64,000 nucleotides of DNA from Blastocladiella emersonii ATCC 22665 (taxonomy: Eukaryota > Blastocladiomycota > Blastocladiomycetes > Blastocladiales > Blastocladiaceae). Where the stretch lies: positions 310,001 through 374,000 of the forward strand of contig JANHCV010000012.1 in assembly GCA_025594325.1 (NCBI GenBank), in the 5' to 3' direction. Numbering within the stretch: the first letter of the stretch is position 1; the number at the start of each line of letters is the position of its first letter. The position numbers and the translations under genes were made by a program. The notes beneath the pieces were generated by a model. The model had not been told where the DNA came from, did no database searches, and saw only the letters and a program-made list of their open reading frames with translations. Shown piece after piece: positions 9,679-18,385 of this stretch.

Positions 9679-11985
9679 TTACATCTCGTCGTCGGACAGC
9701 TCAAGGGTGTACGGCCCACGGTACGTGTAGATGGCAATCTTGCGGCCAGCCACCCGGCGACGCTTCACCCCAAAGAGCTCCTGCTTGTCAGCTGGGTTGA
9801 CTTCCTGCTTGAGGTACTCGCCAAACTTGTTCTGCGGCATTGGCTTGCGACCAGGGTAGCGGGCCGCGATATACTCCTGGTAAAACTTGAAGAGCGCGTC
9901 TGCCTCGAGCTCCTGCACGACTTCAACCCGCTGCGTGTGGTCCAGGAGGTTGAGCGGGAAGCCGCCGTACTCCATGATCTCCATGGCCAGCGCAGGGACC
10001 GGCTCCAGCGCCGCCATCATGGCGTTCTTGCGGGCCTGGTTGCGCGGGAAGTTGGTCAGCTTGAGGTGCGAGAGGTCAAGGCGCAGGATGTAGGTGTAGA
10101 TCTCGTCGGCGTGGTCCTTGACAAAGGCGCTGAGATCCGCAAAGTAGTTGACGTCCTGGCACTTGATGTTGGACATCTTAAGGACGAACTCGCGGCGACC
10201 AGTCTGGGTGATCGGCAGCACGTCGCAGTTGTTGGTTGCAATCATAAAGTTGTTGACGTTCTCGATGGCCTTGCGCTTCATGTACTTTTCGTTGACCATG
10301 AGCTTGCTCTTGGTGACCATGCTCTTGAGCTTGTCAAACGCGTTCTTGAGCTCGCCTGGCGTGCTGGAATTCATCTCGTCAAACAGGACGAGCATCTTGT
10401 GGGCGATCTCCGAGTTGAACTCGCCCTTGAGCCACGTCACTCCGTTGTCAATGGTCACGGCGTTGTTCTCGCCAATGATGTTCTCGACCAGGAGGTCAAA
10501 GAAGATGCCCTTGCCCGTGCCCTCGAGACCCGTCAGCAGCAGCACCACGCCGTTCGCCTTGCCCGTGGTGAGCAGGCACTGGATCCACTTGAGGACGTAC
10601 TGGTACTCGAGCTCGTGGCCGCTGCAGACCACGTCGCGGAGGTACTCGAGGTACATGGCGATCGACTCGGGCGCAATGTCGCGGCCAAGGTCCGTGGCCA
10701 GGAACCCGGAAAACGCGTTATAGTAGTCGATCAAAAGGCCGTTCTGGTGCGACGGGCCCCACTGCGGCTTGTGCATGTCAAAGATGAGCGCCTTGACCTG
10801 CGGCGCGTAATGGACGGCCCGCGCGCTGCACGCCTTCTTGACGTTGTCCTCGCCATTGACTGCCCAGTCGTCGGTCACGGTGCGGCGAAAGTACATCTCG
10901 CCGACCAGGTCCTTGCGGACAAACTCGCCCACGTACTTGATCACGGCCTCCTCCCACGACTCCGTGTCCTCGTCCTTCTTGCGGCTGACGCAGTGGCCAA
11001 TGACCTTGTTGATCCACTTGTCGTTGTAGTGCGGGTCGAGCGCGAGCTGCGCAGCAACAAACGCGGCTGGGTCCTCACAAAAGTCGGGGAGCTTGCCCTT
11101 GTCCTTGGACTCGGGGACCACGATCTCCTTCTCGTCCCACTCCACCTCAAAGCCCGTGTACTCGAGCGTGTTGGCGGACATCTTGGCGAGCAGCTCGGCG
11201 TTGATGCGGTCGTCCTTCTTGACCATGAACCCGTCAAACACAAGCACGCTTGGCACAAGGTCGTTGGCGCGGGCAAAGTCGATGGCGCGCATCAGGAGGA
11301 TCGACTCGACGGCCTGGAACAGGTTGGAGAGCACCGAGCCCTTGTTCATGGTCTTGTCCTTGCGGGGCTTGGACGCCTTGACGACGTGCGGGAAGTCCTT
11401 CTCGATGAGCTTGTACAGCGAGCCGTACAGCATGTGGTGGAAGGCCGCAAGCTCGGGGTGCACAGCGTCGCGGTCGACAAACTCGTTGAACAGCATTGAG
11501 AGGAACTCCTGCTTATCCCCGAGCCCCCACTTGGCCAGCGCGGCCGTGCGGTCGGCGAGGTACTGGTCAAAGACGCCGTGGCCGAGGTTGTAGTGCTGGC
11601 AGACGCCGCGGAGGATCGACGGCGCCGCGCCCTTCATGTCGAGGTCCTGGAGCACGCCCTTGGCCAGCGGGCAGCGGACCAGGTCCTTGCTGAAGCTCTG
11701 GAGCGACGGCGACGTGGCGTAGAGTCAGCCAAACTTCTTCTCAACCGAGGTCGACCGCGTGGTGAACGAGTACACGGTCTCCTTGCCGTCGCCGTAGCTC
11801 GCCTTGGCCAGCGCCGCGTAGGCCTTGAGCTTCTTCTTGACCTCAGCGTCGACGCCCGAGTACCGCGCGCAGAGCCCGTCGAGCACGTCCTTGTTGTAGT
11901 ACTCGCGCAGCACGACCTGGCGCGAGTCCGTGAACATGGACTTGGTGTAGTCGAGGGTCTTGGCGATCTTGGTCAGCTGGGGCAT
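9679..11985 (-). CDS. Viral SF3 helicase with polymerase/primase-like N-terminal region; one in-frame stop
   Basis: 769 codons in one frame from ATG 11985 (MPQLTKIAK), interrupted only by a TGA at codon 87 (11727-11725). The C-terminal half is a superfamily 3 helicase: Walker A GLEGTGKG at about residues 486-493, Walker B MLVLFDE ending near 537, and a sensor segment FMIATNN. The middle region contains SVLVFDGFMV (about 245-255), reminiscent of the TV-Pol or D5-primase regions fused to SF3 helicases in virophages and transpovirons; that part is inference. In the family this protein unwinds and primes viral DNA during replication. The gene diverges from the recombinase across the repeat array, and its leader carries the viral T-tract/TAAC motif. 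The stop removes all but 86 residues unless read through. Confidence 0.88.
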
Positions 11986-11986
11986 G

Positions 11987-12023
11987 GCCGAGTAGTTACA
12001 GTTGAGCGCAGAAAAAAGCATTG
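11987..12023 (-). promoter_or_regulatory. Viral leader motif upstream of the helicase
   Basis: On the minus strand a run of six T is followed by CTGCG and then CTGTAAC about 12 bases before the ATG at 11985. This matches the T-tract plus TAAA/TAAC arrangement before other genes of the element, and it decides the start at MPQL rather than an earlier codon. Confidence 0.45.
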
Positions 12024-12172
12024 TGCTTTGATGCGGAATAACGCAGTCGGGAGCGGGGGCGGGGCCGTGCTTTTGAAGCGCCGCGATTATCGCTATTGGC
12101 TGCTGGCCGTGTCTGGGGGTCTGGAGATGCAAGGTCGGGGGTCAGGTCGGGGGGGTGCGGCAAAATCACTGA

Positions 12173-13630
12173 CCCCCATGCTCCCGTCTTGGGAGCCAAT
12201 CACGGCTCAGGTCACGATCTGTGCAAACCGTGACCTGGGCTGCGACTGACGGCAAAATCACTGACCCCCATGCTCCGATCTTGGGAGCGTATCGCGTCTC
12301 AGGTCACGATCTGTGCAAACCGTGACCTGGGCTGCGACTGACGGCAAAATCACTGACCCCCATGCTCCGATCTTGGGAGCGTATCGCGTCTCAGGTCACA
12401 ATCCGTTCAAACCGTGACCTGGGCTGCGACTGACGCCAGGGTCGCCGACCCCCATGCTCCGATCTTGGGAGCGTATCGCGGCCCAGGTCACGATCTGTTC
12501 AAACCGTGACCTGGGCCGCGACTGACGGCAAAATGACCGACCCCCATGCGCCAATCTTGGGAGCGTCTCGCGGCCCAGGTCACGATCTGTTCAAACCGTG
12601 ACCTGGGCCGCGACTGACGGCAAAATGACCGACCCCCATGCTCCAATCTTGGGAGCGTATCGCGTCTCAGGTCACGACCCTGAGACCGTGACCTGGGCCG
12701 CGACTGACGGCAAAGTAACCGACCCCCATGCTCCGATCTTGGGAGCGTATCGGGTCCGAGGTCACGATCCGTTCAAACCGTGACCTGGGCTGCGACTGAT
12801 GGCAAACTGACCGACCCCCATGCTCCGATCTTGGGAGCCAATCACGGCTCAGGTCACGATCTGTGCAAACCGTGACCTGGGCTGCGACTGACGGCAAAAT
12901 CACTGACCCCCATGCTCCGATCTTGGGAGCGTATCGCGTCTCAGGTCACGATCTGTGCAAACCGTGACCTGGGCTGCGACTGACGGCAAAATCACTGACC
13001 CCCATGCTCCGATCTTGGGAGCGTATCGCGTCTCAGGTCACAATCCGTTCAAACCGTGACCTGGGCTGCGACTGACGCCAGGGTCGCCGACCCCCATGCT
13101 CCGATCTTGGGAGCGTATCGCGGCCCAGGTCACGATCTGTTCAAACCGTGACCTGGGCCGCGACTGACGGCAAAATGACCGACCCCCATGCGCCAATCTT
13201 GGGAGCGTCTCGCGGCCCAGGTCACGATCTGTTCAAACCGTGACCTGGGCCGCGACTGACGGCAAAATGACCGACCCCCATGCTCCAATCTTGGGAGCGT
13301 ATCGCGTCTCAGGTCACGACCCTGAGACCGTGACCTGGGCCGCGACTGACGGCAAAGTAACCGACCCCCATGCTCCGATCTTGGGAGCGTATCGGGTCCG
13401 AGGTCACGATCCGTTCAAACCGTGACCTGGGCTGCGACTGATGGCAAACTGACCGACCCCCATGCTCCGATCTTGGGAGCGTATCGCGTCTCAGGTCACG
13501 ATCCGTTCAAACCGTGACCTGGGCCGCGACTGACGGCAGAGTCGCCGACCCCCATGCTCCGGTTTTGGGAGCGTATCGCGTCTCAGGTCACGATCCGTTC
13601 AAACCATGACCTGGGCCCTCCCACGGTCCC
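12173..13630 (+). repeat. Palindrome-bearing tandem repeat array, 16 monomers of ~92 bp
   Basis: CCCCCATGCTCC recurs at about 12173, 12265, 12356, 12449, 12541, 12633, 12722, 12815, 12907, 12998, 13091, 13183, 13275, 13364, 13457 and 13549. Each monomer contains a dyad AGGTCACG-(12 nt)-CGTGACCT and a second one around GCTCC...GGGAGC. Seven monomers form a 642 bp higher-order unit: 12173-12814 is repeated as 12815-13456, so variants such as GCCAATCACGG recur 642 bp apart. The array occupies the whole gap between the divergent helicase and recombinase genes. Iterated dyads there suggest a replication origin or a regulatory array; this is inference. Confidence 0.9.
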
Positions 13631-13700
13631 TGACCCTGACCCAGGCCCAGCTACCCAGAAAAAAGAACGTTGCGTTCAAACGCACTTGAGCCCATGGAGC

Positions 13701-13724
13701 CTTTTTGTTGACAGTCAGTAAACC
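13701..13724 (+). promoter_or_regulatory. Viral leader motif upstream of the recombinase
   Basis: A T5 tract, TTG and CAGTAAACC immediately precede the ATG at 13725, matching the leaders at 20934-20965 and 23262-23288. Confidence 0.5.
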
Positions 13725-14963
13725 ATGTCGCTCGACTCTCTTGCCTCCCAGGTCGCCATTGCCCTTGCCCAGCATGTCGCCGCGGACGTGGTGCAGCAGG
13801 TCATGGAAAAGCTCCAGCCCAACGAGCACAAGGACTTGGAAGCGCGCTACAATGACTTGGTCGCGAGCCACAAGGACTTGGTCGCGAGCCACAAGGACTT
13901 GGTCGCGAGCCACAAGGACTTGGTCGCGAGCCACAAGGACTTGGTCGCGCGACTCAAGACCATCGAGTCACGTGACCCAGATCACGGCGCCAATCAGCGA
14001 GTCACTCCCATGGAAGTTGACACCCCGGAGCCGCCCCAAGTCAAGTTCGCCGAGCTGACCAAGGAGGCCATCGAGGCATGTGTCAACGCGCCCGTGGTGA
14101 ACAAGAACGGGGAGCAGGCTACGCTGAGCGACATGGACAAGGCGAAGACGACTCGCGTGCTCCTTGCATTTGCCAAGTCAGGCATGGACATCCAGGACGT
14201 CGAGGCCGTGTCCAAGGCCGTGGCCACGTACCGCGCGACCAAGGGGTCCAAGAACGTCCAGGGCCTGCAGGTCGAGACGCTCAAGGCCTTGGCCAAGTAC
14301 TGTACGTGGAACGGGTGGACTGAGCTTGGGGCCAAGTACACGGAGGCCAAGAAGCGGGACGCCGACGCCAGCGTGGACGTGCGCAAGGAGCTCAAGTCGG
14401 GCGCCCTTCCAAGCCGTGCCGTTCTGCTGGCCGCCGCGGTTGCTGCTGAGAAATGGGACAAGCTCGAGTGCACGGGCACCATGCGCTACCTCCGCCTGTA
14501 CCTCCAAGTTGTGTGCGCGACCCGCAGCGACCTCGCGTTCCTGACCACAGCCCCAAGCGACAAGTACCCATCCTACAACCCCGAGACCAAGACGCTGGCT
14601 GGCCCAATCTGTGTCAAGACCGAGGGTCGTGGCTATGAGTTCTCGCACGTCATTGCCAACCCCAACGTGGCAGACGCCCTGGAGCGGGTCATGGCCAAGC
14701 GCAAGGAAGACGGCTACGAGCTGCTGTTCTTTGACTACACGATCAAGGACCTTGACAACGCCAAGGTGAACACGGCCATTTGCAAGGACTGGTCCAAGAC
14801 GATTGGCCTTGCTACCAAGAAGCTCAAGTTTGACGGGTGCGGCGTGCAGCAGATCCGTTGGATTGCCGCGAGCGAGAACGCCGGGGCTTACGCGGCCATT
14901 GCCCAGCGCGCCAATGAGATGGGTCACAGCGTGCCTGTCGCCGTCGCCCACTACATGGTGTAA
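13725..14963 (+). CDS. Putative tyrosine recombinase
   Basis: 412 residues, intact. The N-terminal part is a coiled coil with four exact copies of the heptad DLVASHK (about residues 44-75) encoded by a 21 bp tandem repeat. The middle (residues 105-260) is helical, as in a core-binding domain. The C-terminal part fits the catalytic layout of tyrosine recombinases: R267 (ATRSD), a candidate lysine K298, Q375-x-x-R378 (VQQIRW), H401 (MGH) and a terminal Y410 two residues before the end (AHYMV). In the family the tyrosine forms a 3'-phosphotyrosine during integration, excision or telomere resolution. The gene is 20 bp upstream of the rve integrase. The match is by motif spacing only and is the least certain of the enzyme calls. 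Confidence 0.65.
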   Translation: MSLDSLASQVAIALAQHVAADVVQQVMEKLQPNEHKDLEARYNDLVASHKDLVASHKDLVASHKDLVASHKDLVARLKTIESRDPDHGANQRVTPMEVDTPEPPQVKFAELTKEAIEACVNAPVVNKNGEQATLSDMDKAKTTRVLLAFAKSGMDIQDVEAVSKAVATYRATKGSKNVQGLQVETLKALAKYCTWNGWTELGAKYTEAKKRDADASVDVRKELKSGALPSRAVLLAAAVAAEKWDKLECTGTMRYLRLYLQVVCATRSDLAFLTTAPSDKYPSYNPETKTLAGPICVKTEGRGYEFSHVIANPNVADALERVMAKRKEDGYELLFFDYTIKDLDNAKVNTAICKDWSKTIGLATKKLKFDGCGVQQIRWIAASENAGAYAAIAQRANEMGHSVPVAVAHYMV

Positions 14964-14983
14964 CTTTTGTCTGTTGTATTGTA

Positions 14984-16096
14984 ATGTACCCACACAAAGA
15001 ACCTTTGACTGCTGAACAGACCGAGTACCTGACAGACTTGTACTACAAACGCGGCCACGTCGGGGTTGGGATCCACCGGCTCTTTGACATTGTTGACCGC
15101 GAGCATACAGGGAAGCACATCTACCGCGCCCAGCTCGAGCGGTGGCTCAACGACCAGTCCGTGTGGCAGCAGTACAAGCGCGCACCACAGAAGCGGCAAG
15201 ACATTCGAAGCATCAGCTCAACCAGTCCGGGACGCAACTTCCAGCTTGACCTCATTGACATGGGCAAAAACGGTACGTACAAAGGCTTCCATTACATTCT
15301 TACGTGTGTCGACCTCGCGAGTCGGCGCGTCTACCTACGCCCAGTCAAGACCAAGGACAAGACGCGGGAAGCATGGTCTGGCGTGGTCGCCAAGCACAGC
15401 CTTGTACCTGCCACAATCCAGACGGACAATGGCACCGAGTTCTTTGGCATTGAGGCCGGGACCGACGTCAAGCACATCAAGGGCAAGGCAGGCGTGCCAT
15501 ACGGTCAAGGTGTTGTTGAGCGTATGAATGGGACCATCCGCCGGATGCTGACGCCGTGGCTGTCCATCCCAGGCAACAACGACTGGCCCAAGCACCTCGA
15601 GACCATTGAATCTGTGATCAACAGCAGCAAGTCAAGGGCCACGGGCAGGGCGCCCAACGAGTTCCATGACATGCCCCGCGAAATGGCCAAGGACACACTC
15701 AAGGCGATCCGAGCTGCCAAGGGCAAGCCAGAAGGCGACCCTCTGAGCGCGTTGCTGAAGGTAGGGGCCCAGGTCCGAGTCCGCGAGCCGTACAAGACTG
15801 CCATGGAGGCCAAGGGGAAGCCGGTCTGGTCGCCAACTGTGAGCCAGGTCCAGGTTGTGCGCAAGGGGTCAGGCATGAGCAATCCAAGCTACAAGGTCCA
15901 AGGTCTCAAGGGCTTCTACCCTCGAAGCGACGTCCAGCCAGTCACAGCAACCCAGGACCCGCCGACCAGGCCACGCATGGCCCCAAGTCTTCCAAGGCCC
16001 CCTGTTGCGCGCACCCCGGTCACACCAAGGGAGCCCTCGACCCGGGTCAGGCGCGTCCCAGTCCGAGTCCAAGAAAAGTGGGACCGCGGGCTTTAG
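14984..16096 (+). CDS. Retroviral-type (rve, DDE) integrase
   Basis: 370 residues, intact. The N-terminal helical region (YYKRGHVGVGIHRLFDIV) resembles the lead-in of Polinton integrases. The RNase-H-fold core shows the DDE triad: FQLDLIDM (D89 or D92), IQTDNGTEFF (D148) and GVVERMNGTI (E179). A C-terminal SH3-like part (VREPYKT...YKVQGLKGFYPRSDV) and a basic Pro-rich tail follow. The enzyme family cuts and joins element ends into host DNA and normally leaves a 5-6 bp target duplication, which I do not see here. It ends 4 bp into the convergent fibre gene. Its leader is CTTTTGTCTGTTGTATTGTA directly before the ATG. Confidence 0.95.
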   Translation: MYPHKEPLTAEQTEYLTDLYYKRGHVGVGIHRLFDIVDREHTGKHIYRAQLERWLNDQSVWQQYKRAPQKRQDIRSISSTSPGRNFQLDLIDMGKNGTYKGFHYILTCVDLASRRVYLRPVKTKDKTREAWSGVVAKHSLVPATIQTDNGTEFFGIEAGTDVKHIKGKAGVPYGQGVVERMNGTIRRMLTPWLSIPGNNDWPKHLETIESVINSSKSRATGRAPNEFHDMPREMAKDTLKAIRAAKGKPEGDPLSALLKVGAQVRVREPYKTAMEAKGKPVWSPTVSQVQVVRKGSGMSNPSYKVQGLKGFYPRSDVQPVTATQDPPTRPRMAPSLPRPPVARTPVTPREPSTRVRRVPVRVQEKWDRGL

Positions 16097-18036
16097 AGCA
16101 TGGCCCAATGGCTTTGAATGATGACCTGGCAGTCGTTGGCAACTGCCACCAACGGGATCCAGATGAAAGAGTAGCTCTTGGCCGCGTCAAGGTACTCGAT
16201 GCTCAAGAACTGAAGGAACTGGACGTTGCCTTCAGCGCGGCACCCGGTGACAAGCGACACTGCAATCATGTCCGTCATGTTGTACAGCGCAAAGTTCACA
16301 GTGTGGGATCCAGGGAGCGTGCCGTTTGCGTAGTAGCCCTTTGCATGGACAAGGTAGTAGCCACTGACAGGGGGTTTGACGCATCCATTGATCACGGACG
16401 TGAACGCGCCCGCCGTGGACTGGAACGCAAAGGTGGCCGGACCTGTCGACGCTGTGCCGCCAATGATCTTGCCGCCCGTGGTCACTCCGTTTGTGGAGCG
16501 GTGCTCGGCCTGAGCAACGTACCGGGTCAGGCTGGACCGCGAGTCGACGTACGCCTTGTTTGCCGCGTCAGTGCCTGCCACGGGAGCGAGGTCAAGGGTG
16601 AGCTGCCCTGTAAACCGACCAGTGCCATTGACGCGGAGCTTTTCTGTGCCAAGCGTCGCCGAGCCCACGACCACGTTGCCGCCACCTGCCACAAGGGAGA
16701 CCCCGCCCGTGGTCGCGGACGCAATCTCAATGTTACCCGCCGCCGTGCATGCCAGGTTGCTCTTGAGGACGCCTGCCTGCTTAAAGTCGACGTACGTCAA
16801 TGTATTGGCAGCTGAGTCAAAGACAAGGTTTGCGCTCGTGGCATTTTGGACCAGGACGTTGGGCACAGTCAGTTGCTTGCTGACTCCAAGACCACCAGCA
16901 ATGGTGACTGCTCCAGTGCTTGACGTCGAGCTGTCCGTCGTATTCGCAAAGGCAAAGTCAGCGCCGAGCCCAAGGGTGGACTGGGGGAGCGTGCCAGTGA
17001 CCGAGGCCGCGCTCACGGCTGTGACCTTGGCCGAGACGTCGGGGAGTCGTGCCAGGTCAATGGTCCCTGCAAGCTTGGCCGAGTCAATGCCAGATGCCAG
17101 CTTGGCGTTGGTCAGGGTCCCGTTGGCGATGCGGGCAGGGTCGAGGGTCCCAGTGAGCTTGACCGCCGACACGTCCGTGACCTTGGCGTCTGTGACTGCG
17201 CCTGCTGCCAGCTGGACCGTTCCAATGGACCCGACGTTGAGCTTGGCCCCGTCAATGCCAGTTGCCAGCTTGGCGTTGGTCACAGCCGCGTCTGCCAGGA
17301 CCGAGGTGCCGACTGTGCCGGCTGCCAGCTTGGACCCATCAATGCCAGTTGCCAGTTTGGCGTTGGATACGGCTGCGTCTGCCAGGGCTCCCGTCCCAAT
17401 AGTCCCTGCAACGAGTTTGGACCCAGACACGGACGCGACCTTGGCATCCGTGACTGCCAGGTCAATGAGAGCTGCCGTGCCGACTGTGCCTGCCACGAGC
17501 TTGGACCCGGACACGGACGCGACCTTGGCATCAGTCACTGCGCCGTCTGCCAGGACCGAGGTCCCGACTGTGCCTGCCACAAGCTTGGACCCAGACACGG
17601 ACGCGACCTTGGCATCAGTCACTGAGCCGTCTGCCAGGACCAAGGTCCCAACGGCTGGGAGGTTGGACGCACTGAGCACGCCCACGACCTTGGACGCAGA
17701 CACAGTATCCAGCTGAGCATCAACGAGCTTGCCTGTGACCTGCCCTGCTGTAATGGTCGCGACCTTGTCGGCCGTGACGCTGGCCGGGAGCAGCTGTGCC
17801 GTGCCGACCGACTTGACAAAGAGCCCTGCTGCGCCCACGCCAAGGGTCTGGTCGTCGACCTTGGCCGAGACAGTGGTCCCTGAGACTGCCACGCCAGGGC
17901 CAGCAACAGGTGCACCGACTGTGGCATACACGGTACTGATGGCCGCGTCGACGTATGCCTTGGACACGTCAGAGACCCCAGTGGCAGACACGGTCAGAGA
18001 CGCAGTACTTGAGACGTTAAAGATATTCTTGACCAT
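16093..18036 (-). CDS. Fibre-like protein with tandem repeats and C1q-like end
   Basis: 647 residues from ATG 18036 (MVKNIFNVSS); I prefer this start because it follows the viral leader GCTTAAGTTAAAC and the upstream codons read as unrelated sequence. Residues about 140-400 are tandem repeats around VTDAKVASVSGSKLVAGTVGT, the low-complexity beta-repeat style of phage and adenoviral fibres. KAYVD motifs (AANKAYVDSR near residue 520) are common in tail-fibre proteins. The last ~110 residues (FAFQSTAGAF...VSGYYLVHAKGYY...VNFALYN) resemble a C1q/TNF-like jelly roll that could be a trimeric receptor-binding knob. The likely role is host or helper-virus attachment. It is transcribed opposite to the capsid module. 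Confidence 0.72.
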   Translation of the reverse strand: MVKNIFNVSSTASLTVSATGVSDVSKAYVDAAISTVYATVGAPVAGPGVAVSGTTVSAKVDDQTLGVGAAGLFVKSVGTAQLLPASVTADKVATITAGQVTGKLVDAQLDTVSASKVVGVLSASNLPAVGTLVLADGSVTDAKVASVSGSKLVAGTVGTSVLADGAVTDAKVASVSGSKLVAGTVGTAALIDLAVTDAKVASVSGSKLVAGTIGTGALADAAVSNAKLATGIDGSKLAAGTVGTSVLADAAVTNAKLATGIDGAKLNVGSIGTVQLAAGAVTDAKVTDVSAVKLTGTLDPARIANGTLTNAKLASGIDSAKLAGTIDLARLPDVSAKVTAVSAASVTGTLPQSTLGLGADFAFANTTDSSTSSTGAVTIAGGLGVSKQLTVPNVLVQNATSANLVFDSAANTLTYVDFKQAGVLKSNLACTAAGNIEIASATTGGVSLVAGGGNVVVGSATLGTEKLRVNGTGRFTGQLTLDLAPVAGTDAANKAYVDSRSSLTRYVAQAEHRSTNGVTTGGKIIGGTASTGPATFAFQSTAGAFTSVINGCVKPPVSGYYLVHAKGYYANGTLPGSHTVNFALYNMTDMIAVSLVTGCRAEGNVQFLQFLSIEYLDAAKSYSFIWIPLVAVANDCQVIIQSHWAML

Positions 18037-18056
18037 GTTTAACTTAAGCAAACAGA

Positions 18057-18308
18057 ATGATTTCCAGCGACCATGACCTGAGCCTGGACAAGTGGCAGGA
18101 GCACCTCGCCGGGACCATGCCTGTGCCAAGCAGCTGGTACAGCAAGAGCGACGAGGACAAGGCCAAGTGGCTACGGAAGCGCGACCGCAAGGCCAACCGG
18201 TACACACACGTCAACGACGAGGCAGCGCGGGCCGAACGGGTCAAGATCCGGATCTACAAGGCACTCAACGCCAAGCGCCGGGACCAGGGGGCAAATAGCA
18301 CCGTCTGA
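18057..18308 (+). CDS. Small basic viral protein
   Basis: 83 residues (MISSDHDLSLDKWQEHLAGTM), rich in Lys and Arg after residue 30 (WLRKRDRKANRY, RVKIRIYKALNAKRRD) and probably helical. It diverges from the fibre gene with only 20 bp between the start codons, so the two must share a bidirectional promoter. A basic character suggests DNA or capsid-interior binding, but I do not recognise a family. Genuine TGA stop. Confidence 0.6.
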   Translation: MISSDHDLSLDKWQEHLAGTMPVPSSWYSKSDEDKAKWLRKRDRKANRYTHVNDEAARAERVKIRIYKALNAKRRDQGANSTV

Positions 18309-18351
18309 GGGACAAAAGGCACCTGCCACGGGGAAAAAGGTACCAACAGGG

Positions 18352-18385
18352 GGACGTTTTATTTTCGGTCCATACAGTAACTATC
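18352..18385 (+). promoter_or_regulatory. Viral leader motif upstream of the structural gene
   Basis: GTTTTATTTTCGGTCC, then ACAGTAAC, a few bases before the ATG at 18386. The TAAC element corresponds to the TAAA(C) element of the other leaders. Confidence 0.4.

Noticed and set aside
9937-11499. 520-codon plus-strand frame opposite the helicase
   Set aside because: Antisense shadow of the helicase coding strand, with composition dominated by Val, Leu, Asp and His.
12598-13425. Two identical 61-codon plus-strand frames (12598-12783 and 13240-13425)
   Set aside because: They lie inside the tandem array and are identical because of the 642 bp duplication; they have no leader motif.
14178-14993. 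271-codon minus-strand frame opposite the recombinase
   Set aside because: Shadow of the recombinase, which has clear domain structure and a viral leader.
16556-17716. 386-codon plus-strand frame opposite the fibre gene
   Set aside because: Its repeats simply mirror those of the fibre protein on the other strand.
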